A stretch of 64,000 nt of DNA from Bradyrhizobium tropiciagri (GCF_018130505.1 NZ_JAFCKH010000016.1:62001-126000); one strand, 5' to 3'. Counted from the stretch's first letter, positions 26,538 through 35,819 are shown. Program-made: numbers and translations. The notes: generated from the sequence alone by a model not told the origin.

Positions 26538-27536
26538 TTGCAAAAGGTATTGCTGACGGGCGCTGGTGGATTCATCGGCTCCCATCTTGCTGAAGAACTG
26601 GTTCGCCGACAGTTCGATGTGCGCGCTTTCGTGCACTACAACAGCATGGGCTCGTATGGCTGGCTGGATACGCTGCCGGGCGACGTGCTCGGCAAGATCG
26701 ACGTGTTCGCCGGCAACGTCTGTGATCCAAATGGGCTACGGACCGCGATGAAGGGCTGCGATGCCGTGCTGCATCTCGCCGCCCTCATTGCGATCCCCTA
26801 TTCGTACCATTCGCCGGATACCTATCTCGATACGAACATCCGCGGCACGCTGAACGTGCTGCAGGCCGCGCGCGATCTCGATGTCGGCCACGTGGTGCAT
26901 ACCTCGACCAGCGAGGTCTACGGCACCGCGCAGTTCGTTCCGATCACCGAGGAGCATCCGCTGCAGGGGCAGTCGCCTTATTCGGCGACCAAGATCGGGG
27001 CGGACCAGATCGCGCTGTCGTTCGAGAAGTCGTTCGGCACGCCGGTGACCGTGGTGCGGCCGTTCAACACCTACGGTCCGCGGCAGTCCACCCGCGCGGT
27101 GATTCCAACCATCATCACCCAGGTTGCCGCCGGGGCGCGCCGCATCAAGCTCGGCAGCATCCACCCGACCCGCGACTTCAACTATGTCGCCGACACCGTC
27201 GGCGGCTTCGTCGCGGCGCTGGAGAAGCGGGCCGGCATCGGCGAGGTCGTCAACATCGGCAGCGGCTTCGAGATTTCGATCGGCGACACCGCGCGCCTGA
27301 TCGCCGAGCTGATGGGAGCTGAGATCGAGATCGAGCAGGACGACGTCCGCATCCGTCCCGACCGCAGCGAGGTGGAACGGTTGTGGGCCGATAACGCCAA
27401 GGCCGCCAAGCTGCTCGGCTGGTCGCCGCGCTTCGGCGGCGTCGACGGATTGCGCAAGGGCCTCGAGCAGACCATCGCATGGTTCACCAAGCAGGAGAAC
27501 CTGTCCCGCTATCGCGCCAACACATACACGCTGTGA
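26538..27536 (+). CDS. legB: LegB-like UDP/GDP-GlcNAc 4,6-dehydratase
   Basis: A 332-residue NAD-dependent extended SDR. The start is TTG 26538, because AAGGAG lies eight bases upstream and the protein then begins MQKVLLTGAGGFIGSHL. The TGAGGFIG nucleotide loop, STSEVYG and Tyr148-SAT-Lys152 are visible, as are VVRPFNTYGPRQS and HPTRDFNYVADTVGG. Text and length match LegB, which makes the 4-keto-6-deoxy intermediate of legionaminic acid. The neighbouring legC supports this. Other 4,6-dehydratases are the main alternative. Confidence 0.85.
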   Translation: MQKVLLTGAGGFIGSHLAEELVRRQFDVRAFVHYNSMGSYGWLDTLPGDVLGKIDVFAGNVCDPNGLRTAMKGCDAVLHLAALIAIPYSYHSPDTYLDTNIRGTLNVLQAARDLDVGHVVHTSTSEVYGTAQFVPITEEHPLQGQSPYSATKIGADQIALSFEKSFGTPVTVVRPFNTYGPRQSTRAVIPTIITQVAAGARRIKLGSIHPTRDFNYVADTVGGFVAALEKRAGIGEVVNIGSGFEISIGDTARLIAELMGAEIEIEQDDVRIRPDRSEVERLWADNAKAAKLLGWSPRFGGVDGLRKGLEQTIAWFTKQENLSRYRANTYTL

Positions 27537-27541
27537 GTTCG

Positions 27542-28774
27542 ATGAGCCCCTTGTCCGCACCGGCCGGCGACCTCGGTCCGACCGTACTCGACCCGCAACC
27601 CCTGCTCGACGCGGTCGATGCCGTGCTCGGCGCGCATCGGCGTCCGGTCGAGCTGCACGAACCGAGGTTCGGCGCGCGCGAGCGCGAGTTCGTGCTGGAT
27701 TGCATCGATACCAACTGGGTCTCCTCCGCCGGTCAGTACGTCACCCGGTTCGAGCAGATGGCCGCGGAAGCGACCGGCGCCCGCCATGCGGTGGCGATCG
27801 TCAACGGCACCGCCGCGCTGCATGCCGCGCTCGTGCTCGAAGGCGTGCAGCCGAACGACGAGGTGCTGCTGCCGGCAATCACCTTCGTCGCCACCGCGAA
27901 TGCGGTGAGCCACGCCGGCGCGGTTCCGCATTTCGTCGATTCGACCTGGGATACGCTCGGGATCGATCCCGTCGCGCTCGAGAAGCACCTTGCCGCGATC
28001 GCCGTGCAGCGCGATGGCGGATGGGTGAACCGGGAGACCGGCCGCCGGCTGCGCGCGGTGGTTCCGGTCCACATCTTCGGGCATCCGGTCGACATGGCCG
28101 CGCTCGGCGCGGTCGCCGCGAAATACGGCCTCGTCGTGGTCGAGGACGCGACCGAATCGCTCGGCTCGACCTGGAACGGGAAGGGATGCGGCACCTTCGG
28201 TCATTCCGCGGTGCTCAGCTTCAACGGCAACAAGATCGTCACCACCGGCGGCGGCGGCATGATCCTGACCGACGACGACGAGCACGCCCGCCACGCGCGG
28301 CACTTCACCTCGACCGCGAAGAAGTCGCACGCCTGGGCGTTCGACCATGACGAGGTGGCCTATAATTACCGCCTGCCCAACATCAATGCAGCGCTTGGCT
28401 GCGCGCAGATGGAACGGCTGCCGGGGATGGTCGCCGCCAAGCGGCGGCTCGCCGAGCGCTATCTGCAGGCGTTCAGCGCGTTCCCCTGGGCGCGCATCTA
28501 TCGCGAGCCGGCCGGGGCGCAGAGCAATTACTGGCTGAACCTCCTGGTGCTCGACGCCGAGCATGCCGGTGAGCGCGACCGTCTGCTGGCGGCGCTGCAC
28601 GGTCATGGCATCCGCGCCCGGCCGCTGTGGACGCCGATGCACAAGCTTCCGATGTATCGCGACTGCCCGCGTTCGCCGCTCGGCGTCGCCGAGGACATGT
28701 CGGCACGCTGCATCAACCTGCCGAGCAGCCCATTCCTCGCCGACGGCGCCGCAGACGACGCGAACCAGACCTGA
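27542..28774 (+). CDS. legC: LegC-like sugar aminotransferase
   Basis: A 410-residue DegT/DnrJ-type PLP aminotransferase, 5 bp after legB. The PLP lysine is in LSFNGNKIVTTGGGG, and VVEDATESLGSTWNG carries the usual Asp. The N-terminus (LHEPRFGAREREFVLDCID) and the overall text match LegC, which puts the 4-amino group on the LegB product using glutamate. The stop shares a base with the start of the next gene. The biosynthetic partners neuC/A/B/D lie 20 kb away at 48.5-52.4 kb. Confidence 0.87.
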   Translation: MSPLSAPAGDLGPTVLDPQPLLDAVDAVLGAHRRPVELHEPRFGAREREFVLDCIDTNWVSSAGQYVTRFEQMAAEATGARHAVAIVNGTAALHAALVLEGVQPNDEVLLPAITFVATANAVSHAGAVPHFVDSTWDTLGIDPVALEKHLAAIAVQRDGGWVNRETGRRLRAVVPVHIFGHPVDMAALGAVAAKYGLVVVEDATESLGSTWNGKGCGTFGHSAVLSFNGNKIVTTGGGGMILTDDDEHARHARHFTSTAKKSHAWAFDHDEVAYNYRLPNINAALGCAQMERLPGMVAAKRRLAERYLQAFSAFPWARIYREPAGAQSNYWLNLLVLDAEHAGERDRLLAALHGHGIRARPLWTPMHKLPMYRDCPRSPLGVAEDMSARCINLPSSPFLADGAADDANQT

Positions 28775-30147
28775 TGCCGCGGATCGTCTTCTTCACGATC
28801 CACCGTACGACGGCATGGTGGAAGTTCCTGGCGTCGCGGATGGATTTTGCCGATGTCACGGTGATGAGCGATTTGCGCAACGAGGGTGACTACTCGCTCG
28901 TCGATGACTTCTATCGTTTCATGCGGAGCGGCAACGCGGCCAAGGTCGCGCTCGAACGCTTCGGCGAAGCCGGCTGCGCGGACATCATCCTGCGCTGCCG
29001 AACGCTCCGCAGCCTGAAGCGCGACCTTGCCCTGAAGTTGATTGGCGGGATGACACAGGCGATCGAACTCGCCTTCGACCGCCTCGATCCGCGGCTGGTG
29101 CTGACCTTCACGATGGACCGCTACGTGATGGACGTGATGGATCGTGTCGCGCGCGCGCGCGGCGTCGATTTCCTGGAGATGACGGCTTCCATCATTCCGG
29201 ATCAGATATTCCTCCACCGCCGCGGCCGCCTCGTCGAGCTCAAGGAGCCTTCCGCGGAAGAGCTGAGCGCGGCCACCGACGCGCTGTGCTCGGGAGATTT
29301 CGCCCCGGTCTATGTCAAGAGCGCCAGGGACTTTTCGAAGAAGAAGTTCTGGAAGGTGTTCGGGTATTTTGCGCTGCGCGGCGCGTTCTTCAATCTGTGG
29401 CGCTTCGTCAAGCGCGATCCGTACAACATTCATTTCATCGATGCGCAGAAGCGTCACAAGCACAAGGTCAGGCCCGGCGACGCCGTCGTGCTGGATCTGC
29501 TTCGCCAGGATTGGCGGGAGCGACTGGACGCGGTGCCGAAGGAGCGCCGGGTGTTCTGCGGCCTCCAGCTGTTCCCGGAAGCGTCGCTGGACTACTGGCT
29601 GAATTCCTACGACATGCTGCGGCACGACGATGTGATCGTGCGCTACTGCGAGGTCCTGGGAAAAGCGGGCTACCACACCTTCATCAAGGATCACCCGCTG
29701 CAGTTCGGTTTCCGCCAGCGGGAGCTGTTCGAGCGGTTGTCGAAGCTGCCCTATGTGACGTGCGTTCCGTACGACGTGCCCGCGAATTTCCTGCTCTCGC
29801 AATGCCAGGTGTCGATCACCTTCACCGGCACCATCGGTTTCCAGGCGGCGCTGGCCGGGCTTTGCTCGATCGTGACCGAGCCATACTACTCGACCGACGA
29901 GCATTTCCTCCAGGTGCGCGAGTTCAGCGAGATCGACGGTATCGTCGATCGCGTGGCGCAGTGGCGGCGTCCGGACGACCTTGCGGCGGCGCAACGCCAG
30001 ATCGTGAGGAAGCTGGCGGGTGCAGGCGCCGCCGGAAACTATTTCACCTGGATGGATTTCGATCCCGACGACGAGTTGGCCTGGGAGAGCACCAACTCGC
30101 TGGTCAGGGCGTTCAACCGCTATCTGCCCCAGTTCATGAAGCCTTGA
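28774..30147 (+). CDS. capsule-biosynthesis/Kdo-transferase-like protein
   Basis: A 457-residue protein starting at ATG 28774, inside the legC stop. No certain family. The C-terminal third (SQCQVSITFTGTIGFQAAL then AGLCSIVTEPYYSTDE) resembles capsule polysaccharide biosynthesis proteins of the KpsC/KpsS type and CMP-sugar transferases with a GT-B-like fold. The N-terminus IVFFTIHRTTAWWKFLASRM fits a nucleotide-fold start. It could transfer the nonulosonic acid from its CMP form; this is inference from context. Its end overlaps the convergent deacetylase by 14 bp. Confidence 0.55.
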   Translation: MPRIVFFTIHRTTAWWKFLASRMDFADVTVMSDLRNEGDYSLVDDFYRFMRSGNAAKVALERFGEAGCADIILRCRTLRSLKRDLALKLIGGMTQAIELAFDRLDPRLVLTFTMDRYVMDVMDRVARARGVDFLEMTASIIPDQIFLHRRGRLVELKEPSAEELSAATDALCSGDFAPVYVKSARDFSKKKFWKVFGYFALRGAFFNLWRFVKRDPYNIHFIDAQKRHKHKVRPGDAVVLDLLRQDWRERLDAVPKERRVFCGLQLFPEASLDYWLNSYDMLRHDDVIVRYCEVLGKAGYHTFIKDHPLQFGFRQRELFERLSKLPYVTCVPYDVPANFLLSQCQVSITFTGTIGFQAALAGLCSIVTEPYYSTDEHFLQVREFSEIDGIVDRVAQWRRPDDLAAAQRQIVRKLAGAGAAGNYFTWMDFDPDDELAWESTNSLVRAFNRYLPQFMKP

Positions 30148-31144
30148 CGGCGGCGTCGGCACCGGCCGCCAGCGTCCACTCGTTGATGGGCGCGGCCGCG
30201 TCCTTCGGCAGGTGATTGGTGTCGAGGCGCGGCAGGCGGAAGCGGGCAGCCGCGCTTGTCTCCGACAGCGCGACTTCGGTGGTGAGTGCGAGCTTGAAGC
30301 CCCGCGACGCGATCGCGTTGACGGTGTCGGCATTGTAGCTGCCGTAGGGATAGCACATGCTGCGATAGCCGGGAGCGGCGCCGACGGCATCGAGCAGCCC
30401 CAGCGACGCCTCGATGTCGGCTTCCTGCTCCTCGCGGGGGAGATGCCCCAGCCACTGATGCAGGCTGCCGTGCGAACCGATGTGCATGCCGCAGCTGCGC
30501 ATCAGGCGCAATTGCTCCACCGTGGCGTAGAGTTCGCCGGCGAAGGTTGCCTCGTCGGCAGCGACGTGACGGCGGAACAGCTGCTCGATCAATTCGCCAC
30601 GCAGCACCGAAGGCAGCGCATGCTGCAGCATCAGCTTGATGTAGTCGACGTTGGCCGGATCGAGAAAATTCCCGACCATGTATTTCTCGCGATAATGCGC
30701 CAGCGGCTCCAGGCCGAATTCCGCGGCGCGCTCGCGGCACGCCGTCTCGATCGTGGCGACGAGATCGTCGGGATCGACGTTGGAAGCGAGGATGAAATGG
30801 ATCTTGTTGACGTCGAGCACCCTGCGGTCGATCGCCGAGCATGACGGCGGAAAGAACGAACCCTGGATCTTGCGCTCCATGAGCTTGGGAAGCACGTAGG
30901 TGTAATGGTCGAGGTAGCCGTCGTCGAAGGTCAGCAGCGCCGGGCGGGGCGGGAGCTCGTCGGCGCCGTCGATGGCATCGATGAGCTGCTCCATCGTGAC
31001 GAACGAATAATGCCGGGAGAGATAGCCGAGCTGCTCCTCGAAAAGATCGAGATCGAGGCCCTTGATCCGGGGGAAACGCGTACGCTTCAGCGGCCGCACA
31101 TAGTGGTACATGACGATCGTCAGATTGCCGGCCGGCTTGTCCAT
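30134..31144 (-). CDS. polysaccharide deacetylase family protein
   Basis: A 336-residue NodB-homology protein. The metal Asp pair is in LTFDDGYLDH (residues 71-80), and the two metal histidines are in HIGSHGSLHQWLGH. A later CYPYGSYN segment fits motif 3. No signal peptide is seen, so it may act on cytoplasmic lipid-linked sugars. The start ATG 31144 has GGAGGGG just upstream. It is the last gene of the minus-strand operon that begins with the acyl carrier protein at 35596. Confidence 0.82.
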   Translation of the reverse strand: MDKPAGNLTIVMYHYVRPLKRTRFPRIKGLDLDLFEEQLGYLSRHYSFVTMEQLIDAIDGADELPPRPALLTFDDGYLDHYTYVLPKLMERKIQGSFFPPSCSAIDRRVLDVNKIHFILASNVDPDDLVATIETACRERAAEFGLEPLAHYREKYMVGNFLDPANVDYIKLMLQHALPSVLRGELIEQLFRRHVAADEATFAGELYATVEQLRLMRSCGMHIGSHGSLHQWLGHLPREEQEADIEASLGLLDAVGAAPGYRSMCYPYGSYNADTVNAIASRGFKLALTTEVALSETSAAARFRLPRLDTNHLPKDAAAPINEWTLAAGADAAVKAS

Positions 31145-31157
31145 CTTTCCCCTCCGC

Positions 31158-32555
31158 TTACGCCGATTGCACTGCGCGGATCAGCGGCAGCATCACGGAC
31201 TCCGGCGACTGCGCCTTCACCTTCAGGAACGTCTCGGTCTGCCTGGTCGTGATCCGTGGCAGCCGCGCGACAATGATCTTCAGGCGCGGATTGGCTTTTT
31301 CCATCCGCGCGCAGAGCCGTTCGCCGATCGCTTTCGCACTGGCATATTCCAGCAGGTCCGGCGCCGCCTCGTCGATCGCGACCGTCGAGGGATAGAACAC
31401 CGTCAACTTGCCGCGCGTCTGTGCGAGCAGCTGCTGGACGACATCGTAGAAGCCGTCGACGAAGACCGCGGTGAACTCCCGGAAATCCGCGGCCTGATAG
31501 AGTTCGATGCGGCGGCGGAAAATGCGCGGCGAGGCGAAATAGTAGATCTGGCCGCCGTCCCAGCCGGAGGCGGCGAGCTCGGCGAGGCCCTGCGACGGTG
31601 CGCCGGCGTCGAGCGTGATGACGCGGCCCGTTGCGCCGAGGTCGCGAAGGCTCTGCAACGTCTCGCCGAGGTCGGATGCGTGCCTGGTCAGCACCGGATC
31701 GGCGCCGCCGGCCGCGAGCAGCCTTGCCGTCGTGGCGCCAAGTCCGCTCGCCGCGCCGATCACAAGCGGCTGCTTGCCGCTGAACTCGGCCGGCGCAACC
31801 ATGCTGCGCAGCGCCTCGTCCGTGGCAGGGGCGGGCGGTTCGCGTCCCGCGAAAGCGGACACGGTCCCCTTGATCCCCATGCCCTGAACGTCGATCTCGA
31901 CGAGGCTCATGGCGTCGTGGAATTTGCTCACCCCGAAGCCAAGTACGCCGCCGCTCGAGGGCGTGCTCGTGAGCGCAACTTTCGACAGCATGCTGCGAAG
32001 GCCCGGGACGTCCATCCCGACCAGGGTCGAGATGGCGGCAAGTCCGATCAGGCGATCGCTGCCGAGGGCGGAGGCCAGCGCGCCGAACCGGGTGGCGAGC
32101 GCGGCCGCGCCCGCCGGAAGCGCGACGACACCGGTCAGCCCGGAGATATCCGCCAGCGCGCGTGCGCGGGGCGCTGCCGGCACGGTGCCCGGCTCGAAAC
32201 GCGCGGGTCCGTCGGCGCCGCGCTCGCCGAGCTCGAGGCGTGCCACCATGGCGATGTCCCGCCGCACCGTGACACGGATGAGCCTGCCGTCATCGGACAC
32301 GGCCGCCGCGACCTCGTCGCCGACGACGATCGGCTTGACGAATGTCGCATCGATCGCAGCGAACGAAATACCAGGCCGCTTTGCGGCAAACTCGTCCAGC
32401 GCCCAGAGCAGGATGTGCATGCCATGCACCACCAGCGCGCCGGGAAAATGCCGCGCCGCCCACTCCGGATCGACATGGATCGGATTGTGGTCGCCGGAGG
32501 CCGCCGCAAACCAGCGCTGATCGTCGATCCCGAAACGTCGCGTAGAAGCAGTCAT
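31158..32555 (-). CDS. MaoC hydratase-short-chain dehydrogenase fusion
   Basis: A 465-residue two-domain protein. The N-terminal part is a MaoC/R-specific enoyl hydratase hot-dog domain with the hydratase motif ASGDHNPIHVD (residues 19-29). The C-terminal part, from about residue 215, is an SDR with LVIGAASGLGATTARLLAAG and the catalytic YASAK. Such a pair could hydrate and reduce or oxidise a short acyl chain. Together with the ACP, FkbH-like and GNAT genes upstream it suggests making a hydroxyacyl group for a sugar. The substrate is unknown. Confidence 0.72.
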   Translation of the reverse strand: MTASTRRFGIDDQRWFAAASGDHNPIHVDPEWAARHFPGALVVHGMHILLWALDEFAAKRPGISFAAIDATFVKPIVVGDEVAAAVSDDGRLIRVTVRRDIAMVARLELGERGADGPARFEPGTVPAAPRARALADISGLTGVVALPAGAAALATRFGALASALGSDRLIGLAAISTLVGMDVPGLRSMLSKVALTSTPSSGGVLGFGVSKFHDAMSLVEIDVQGMGIKGTVSAFAGREPPAPATDEALRSMVAPAEFSGKQPLVIGAASGLGATTARLLAAGGADPVLTRHASDLGETLQSLRDLGATGRVITLDAGAPSQGLAELAASGWDGGQIYYFASPRIFRRRIELYQAADFREFTAVFVDGFYDVVQQLLAQTRGKLTVFYPSTVAIDEAAPDLLEYASAKAIGERLCARMEKANPRLKIIVARLPRITTRQTETFLKVKAQSPESVMLPLIRAVQSA

Positions 32556-32564
32556 GGACTGGTC

Positions 32565-33596
32565 CTACAGCAGGTTGGGGCGGTCTTGGTCGGCATCGCC
32601 CTTGCAGACGATGCGAGCCTCGCCCGGACCGCGCAGCGAGAAGGCGAGTTCGACATTCGAGCGCTCGAACGGCTCGAAATAGCCGGGCAGCACGATCCTG
32701 GCCTCCTTGGCCGGTGGCAGCTTCAGGAAGCCGGCTTCGGCGAGTTCAGCCTGAAGTCCGCTGCAGAAGAAGTCGACATATTCTGCGCCGCTGCTGCGCA
32801 GGATCTCCTGGAAGGTGGCACCGGCCCCGCGCAGCGCGGCGCCGTCACCGAGGAAGTCGACCATGCGCAGTGCGGTCGCGCCTTCCGCCGTGCAGCTGCG
32901 CAAGACGCAGATTGCGGCGCGCGGACCGTCGGCCAGGAGGAGTGCCTGATAGCGATAGAAGGGATGGGAAAGATAGCGCCCGTGGATGAACGCGCGGGTC
33001 TTTCGCGGCACCTGTGGAGAGGCATCGAGGCCGAGATCCTCGGTGGCGGTCCAGAAATTGTCCCGATCGAGCCAGCGGAACGTCGCGCCCGAACTGAGAC
33101 GCGTCGCGTCCCTCGGGCCTGCGGGGACGGCAGCCAGCTTGTAGTTTTCGACGGCGCCGTTGAGCATGTAGTGCCGCGACAACATGTCGACGTGATAGCC
33201 GAGCGCCTGATAGATGCCCTTGGTCGCGAGGTTGAGGCCCACGGTGCCAATCCATTTCGGCGCCATCAGACTGTCGAGCTTGCGCAACAGCAGCAACCCG
33301 AGGCCATGGGCGAAATCCGGACGGACCTTCCAGGTCGTCAGCCACAGCGTATCGGCCTCGCCCGCGAGCGTGGCGTCGTAGCGGCTCGCCAGGATGAAAC
33401 CGAGAATGCCGACGATCCGCTTGTCGTCGTCGCGCGCCGCGATGAAATTGTAGCGCTGGTTGGCCTCATCGCGGTGTTGCCAGTCCATCAGCGCCTCGCT
33501 GCGCGCCAGCACGTGGTTGGCGCTCCAGTAGTCGCGGATGAAGTCCATCAGATCCTGTCGATCTGCAAGCCCGCACAGTTCGAGAGCAATACCCAT
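32565..33596 (-). CDS. GNAT-like acyltransferase
   Basis: A 343-residue protein with one clear GNAT-type region at about residues 10-130 (YNFIAARDDDKRIVGILGF, WKVRPDFAHGLGLLLLRKLD, KGIYQALGYHVD). The second half may be another, degenerate, acyltransferase fold. It starts 3 bp after the FkbH-like gene and ends 9 bp before the MaoC/SDR gene. It could transfer an ACP-bound acyl group onto an amino sugar. Confidence 0.62.
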   Translation of the reverse strand: MGIALELCGLADRQDLMDFIRDYWSANHVLARSEALMDWQHRDEANQRYNFIAARDDDKRIVGILGFILASRYDATLAGEADTLWLTTWKVRPDFAHGLGLLLLRKLDSLMAPKWIGTVGLNLATKGIYQALGYHVDMLSRHYMLNGAVENYKLAAVPAGPRDATRLSSGATFRWLDRDNFWTATEDLGLDASPQVPRKTRAFIHGRYLSHPFYRYQALLLADGPRAAICVLRSCTAEGATALRMVDFLGDGAALRGAGATFQEILRSSGAEYVDFFCSGLQAELAEAGFLKLPPAKEARIVLPGYFEPFERSNVELAFSLRGPGEARIVCKGDADQDRPNLL

Positions 33597-33599
33597 CGG

Positions 33600-35300
33600 T
33601 CAGATCGCGGCAGCCAGATGGCGGGCCGGCTCGACATCGTTCTCCAGCGTGATGAAGGCGGGCTTCGGATAGTCCGACGCCGCCTTCCACACGAAGACGT
33701 TGTCTCCGCTGTCCGAGAAGCCCGAGTTCTGCCAGAACTCCAGGCATGGGCGATTCTTCGCGGTCGGAATGAACCGCGCGATCACCGTATCGCAGCCTGC
33801 GCGGGAGGCCGCCTGCACTGCCAGATGAACCATGAGCTGTTCGACCTGCCGGCCCATGGCGCGGCAGCTCAGCACATAGTCGACGATCTCGATCGCTTCG
33901 CCGACCTGTTCCCAGCTCACAATTCCGGTCAATCCAAGATCGCCGAAGCGGTCGGAGACCGTGACGGCGGCGAGGTTGCGGTTGGTGCCGCTCTCGAGCC
34001 ACTGATGCAGCTCCTTTTCCGTCGTGCGCCGGGTGCGCAGGTTGAGCTGATTGGTCTTGTTCATCAGCTGCACGATGCGCTTCACGTTCGATGCGGAGAC
34101 CGGGCCGGCATGGACGCGAACGTCCAGCGAGCTGTGCCAGTCGTCCAGCGAGGAGGCGACGGTGAGGCTTTCGCGCCGTTCACGTTCCTGAACGTACATG
34201 CGCGTGCGCTCGCGATCCTCCGAGGTGACCGAAGCGCGATCGAAACAATCGAGCTGGCGCAGTGCGTCGGCGTATTTCGACGGATCGCTCGGCCATTCCG
34301 GCACCAGGACTTCCGGAAGCGCCTCGCGCACCCGGCCGCGTTCGATCGGGTTGTCGTCGATGAACACGGTCGATTGCAGGCCGAGATTGAGCTCCTCGAC
34401 GAGTTCGGCGATGTTCTGCGCCTTGTCCTTCCAGTTGATGCGCCAGGCGGCGAGATCGTCCTTGCGGATGATCATTTCGGGATGTTTCGTGATCGCCTCG
34501 AGCGCCACCGCTTCGTCGTTCTTGCTGACGACCGCAATGGCGATGCCGCGGTTGACGAGCGTCTTCAGGACGCTCTGGAATTCGGAATAGGCCTCGCCGA
34601 CATGGTCATGGCCGCCGAGCCGCAGATTCTCCCAGCCGTCGTCGCCGACGATGCCGCCCCACATCGTGTCGTCGAGGTCGACGACGACCAGCTTGCGGTT
34701 CTGGCCCGACGCGGTGCGAAGCGCCGATTTGAGGTCCGCCGCCGCGGCCTTGCAGACCTTCTCCGTGAACGGTGCCTTGGCGAGATACCAGGATTTGCGG
34801 TCGCGCGGATTGTCCGAGGCGTCGATCCAGCGCTGGCTGTCGAGCATGAAGACATCGGCGGCCTCGCCGAGCTGCTCGGCCAGCCGCAGGTTCATGCGCG
34901 CGAGCTGGCGCGCCGCGCCTTGCTTGCCCCAGTTCAACAGGCCGAGGCCGCGATCATGAAAGGTCGGCGCCCAGCTGGCGACGAAGACATATTTGCAGCG
35001 GCTGGCAAAGCGCTTGATCATTGCGGCGAACGCATCGATCTCGGCGTCGAGGCGATCGGGCTCGGCCTGCTGTCCCGCCAGCAGCTTCGCATATTCGGGA
35101 ATGACGCCCTCGGGCCGGGTCCAGATCAGGGCAACCGTGTCGGGCGCCACGGCTTCCTCATTCGAGAGGACCTGGAAGACCTGGCCGTAGGGCGCGCTGG
35201 TTGCGGCACATGCCGGCATGCTGCGATCGGCCGAGATGTATCTGGCGACCAGTTCGGCGTTGAAGTCGGACACCACCGAGACGTTGTGGGGCTTGCTCAT
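33600..35300 (-). CDS. FkbH-like HAD-IIIC protein with GNAT tail
   Basis: A 566-residue protein of the FkbH family. The HAD core at about residues 200-340 has VVVDLDDTMWGGIVGDDG (DxDxT nucleophile motif), AVVSKNDE and FIDDNPIERG. The C-terminal 150 residues form a GNAT-like domain (SDRFGDLGLTGIVSW, YVLSCRAMGRQVEQLM). FkbH-type enzymes load a glyceryl unit from 1,3-bisphosphoglycerate onto an acyl carrier protein. The adjacent carrier overlaps by four bases. The N-terminal 190 residues have an SGNH/FkbH-N look. In this locus the acyl group probably decorates a sugar. Confidence 0.82.
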   Translation of the reverse strand: MSKPHNVSVVSDFNAELVARYISADRSMPACAATSAPYGQVFQVLSNEEAVAPDTVALIWTRPEGVIPEYAKLLAGQQAEPDRLDAEIDAFAAMIKRFASRCKYVFVASWAPTFHDRGLGLLNWGKQGAARQLARMNLRLAEQLGEAADVFMLDSQRWIDASDNPRDRKSWYLAKAPFTEKVCKAAAADLKSALRTASGQNRKLVVVDLDDTMWGGIVGDDGWENLRLGGHDHVGEAYSEFQSVLKTLVNRGIAIAVVSKNDEAVALEAITKHPEMIIRKDDLAAWRINWKDKAQNIAELVEELNLGLQSTVFIDDNPIERGRVREALPEVLVPEWPSDPSKYADALRQLDCFDRASVTSEDRERTRMYVQERERRESLTVASSLDDWHSSLDVRVHAGPVSASNVKRIVQLMNKTNQLNLRTRRTTEKELHQWLESGTNRNLAAVTVSDRFGDLGLTGIVSWEQVGEAIEIVDYVLSCRAMGRQVEQLMVHLAVQAASRAGCDTVIARFIPTAKNRPCLEFWQNSGFSDSGDNVFVWKAASDYPKPAFITLENDVEPARHLAAAI

Positions 35301-35596
35301 GCGCGCACGGCCTCATCGACCAGTTCGGCGAGCGCGGCGGGCGTGGAAAATCGCGCCAGATTGTCTTCCAGCTCCCGGCCGTCGAGCAGGCTGATCTCCT
35401 TGCCGGACACCTTGGTGACCTGGCGCTCGAGGTTGAGAATCAGCATCGTCAGGGCAAGCGAGTCGAGGCTGCCGCCTTCGCCAACCAGCAGCACGTCCGG
35501 ACGCTTTTCGATGGCTTCTTCCGGGGGTCTCAGCTCGTTGATCTCGTCGAGGCAGCCATAGACCAGAGCGAGGATTTGTCCCGTATTTGGGGGCAT
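35297..35596 (-). CDS. acyl carrier protein
   Basis: A 99-residue phosphopantetheine carrier. Ser46 in EGGSLDSLALT is the attachment site. The start is ATG 35596, preceded by AGGGAAC; an upstream extension to 35653 would read through the -10 element of a good promoter and is rejected. Its stop overlaps the FkbH-like start (ATGA). It heads the five-gene minus-strand operon ACP-FkbH-GNAT-MaoC/SDR-deacetylase. Confidence 0.8.
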   Translation of the reverse strand: MPPNTGQILALVYGCLDEINELRPPEEAIEKRPDVLLVGEGGSLDSLALTMLILNLERQVTKVSGKEISLLDGRELEDNLARFSTPAALAELVDEAVRA

Positions 35597-35631
35597 TTGC
35601 CATAGTTCCCTAAGTGTCCGGATAGGCGAAC

Positions 35632-35660
35632 ATTTTAGGATTTCGCGCGGCATTTGTCAC
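35632..35660 (-). promoter_or_regulatory. sigma-70-type promoter of the ACP operon
   Basis: Read on the minus strand: GTGACA, 17-bp spacer, TAAAAT. Each hexamer differs by one base from consensus. Transcription would begin near 35626, leaving a leader of about 30 bases before the carrier-protein ATG. Confidence 0.6.
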
Positions 35661-35819
35661 GTGCGCCGAGGCGTGGAAATTGCGCAATTCCTCAGCGGAG
35701 CCGCCCGGGGCCGGCACGCGAGGATAAGGCGATGCAAGCCGGTAAGGTACCGGCATTGCGGTATCGGAGTCGCCTTGCTAGAGAGCGTGCCTGTGGCGCC
35801 GGTATTTTCCAGGGGCGAT

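Noticed and set aside
31110-35561. A very long open frame on the plus strand across the ACP-FkbH operon region
   Set aside because: It is antisense to five well-supported genes and its text is Arg/Asp/Gly-rich with no domain. It is the usual shadow of high third-position GC.
35597-35653. Longer start for the acyl carrier protein
   Set aside because: The extension reads through the -10 hexamer of a near-consensus promoter, and the added residues are not conserved-looking.
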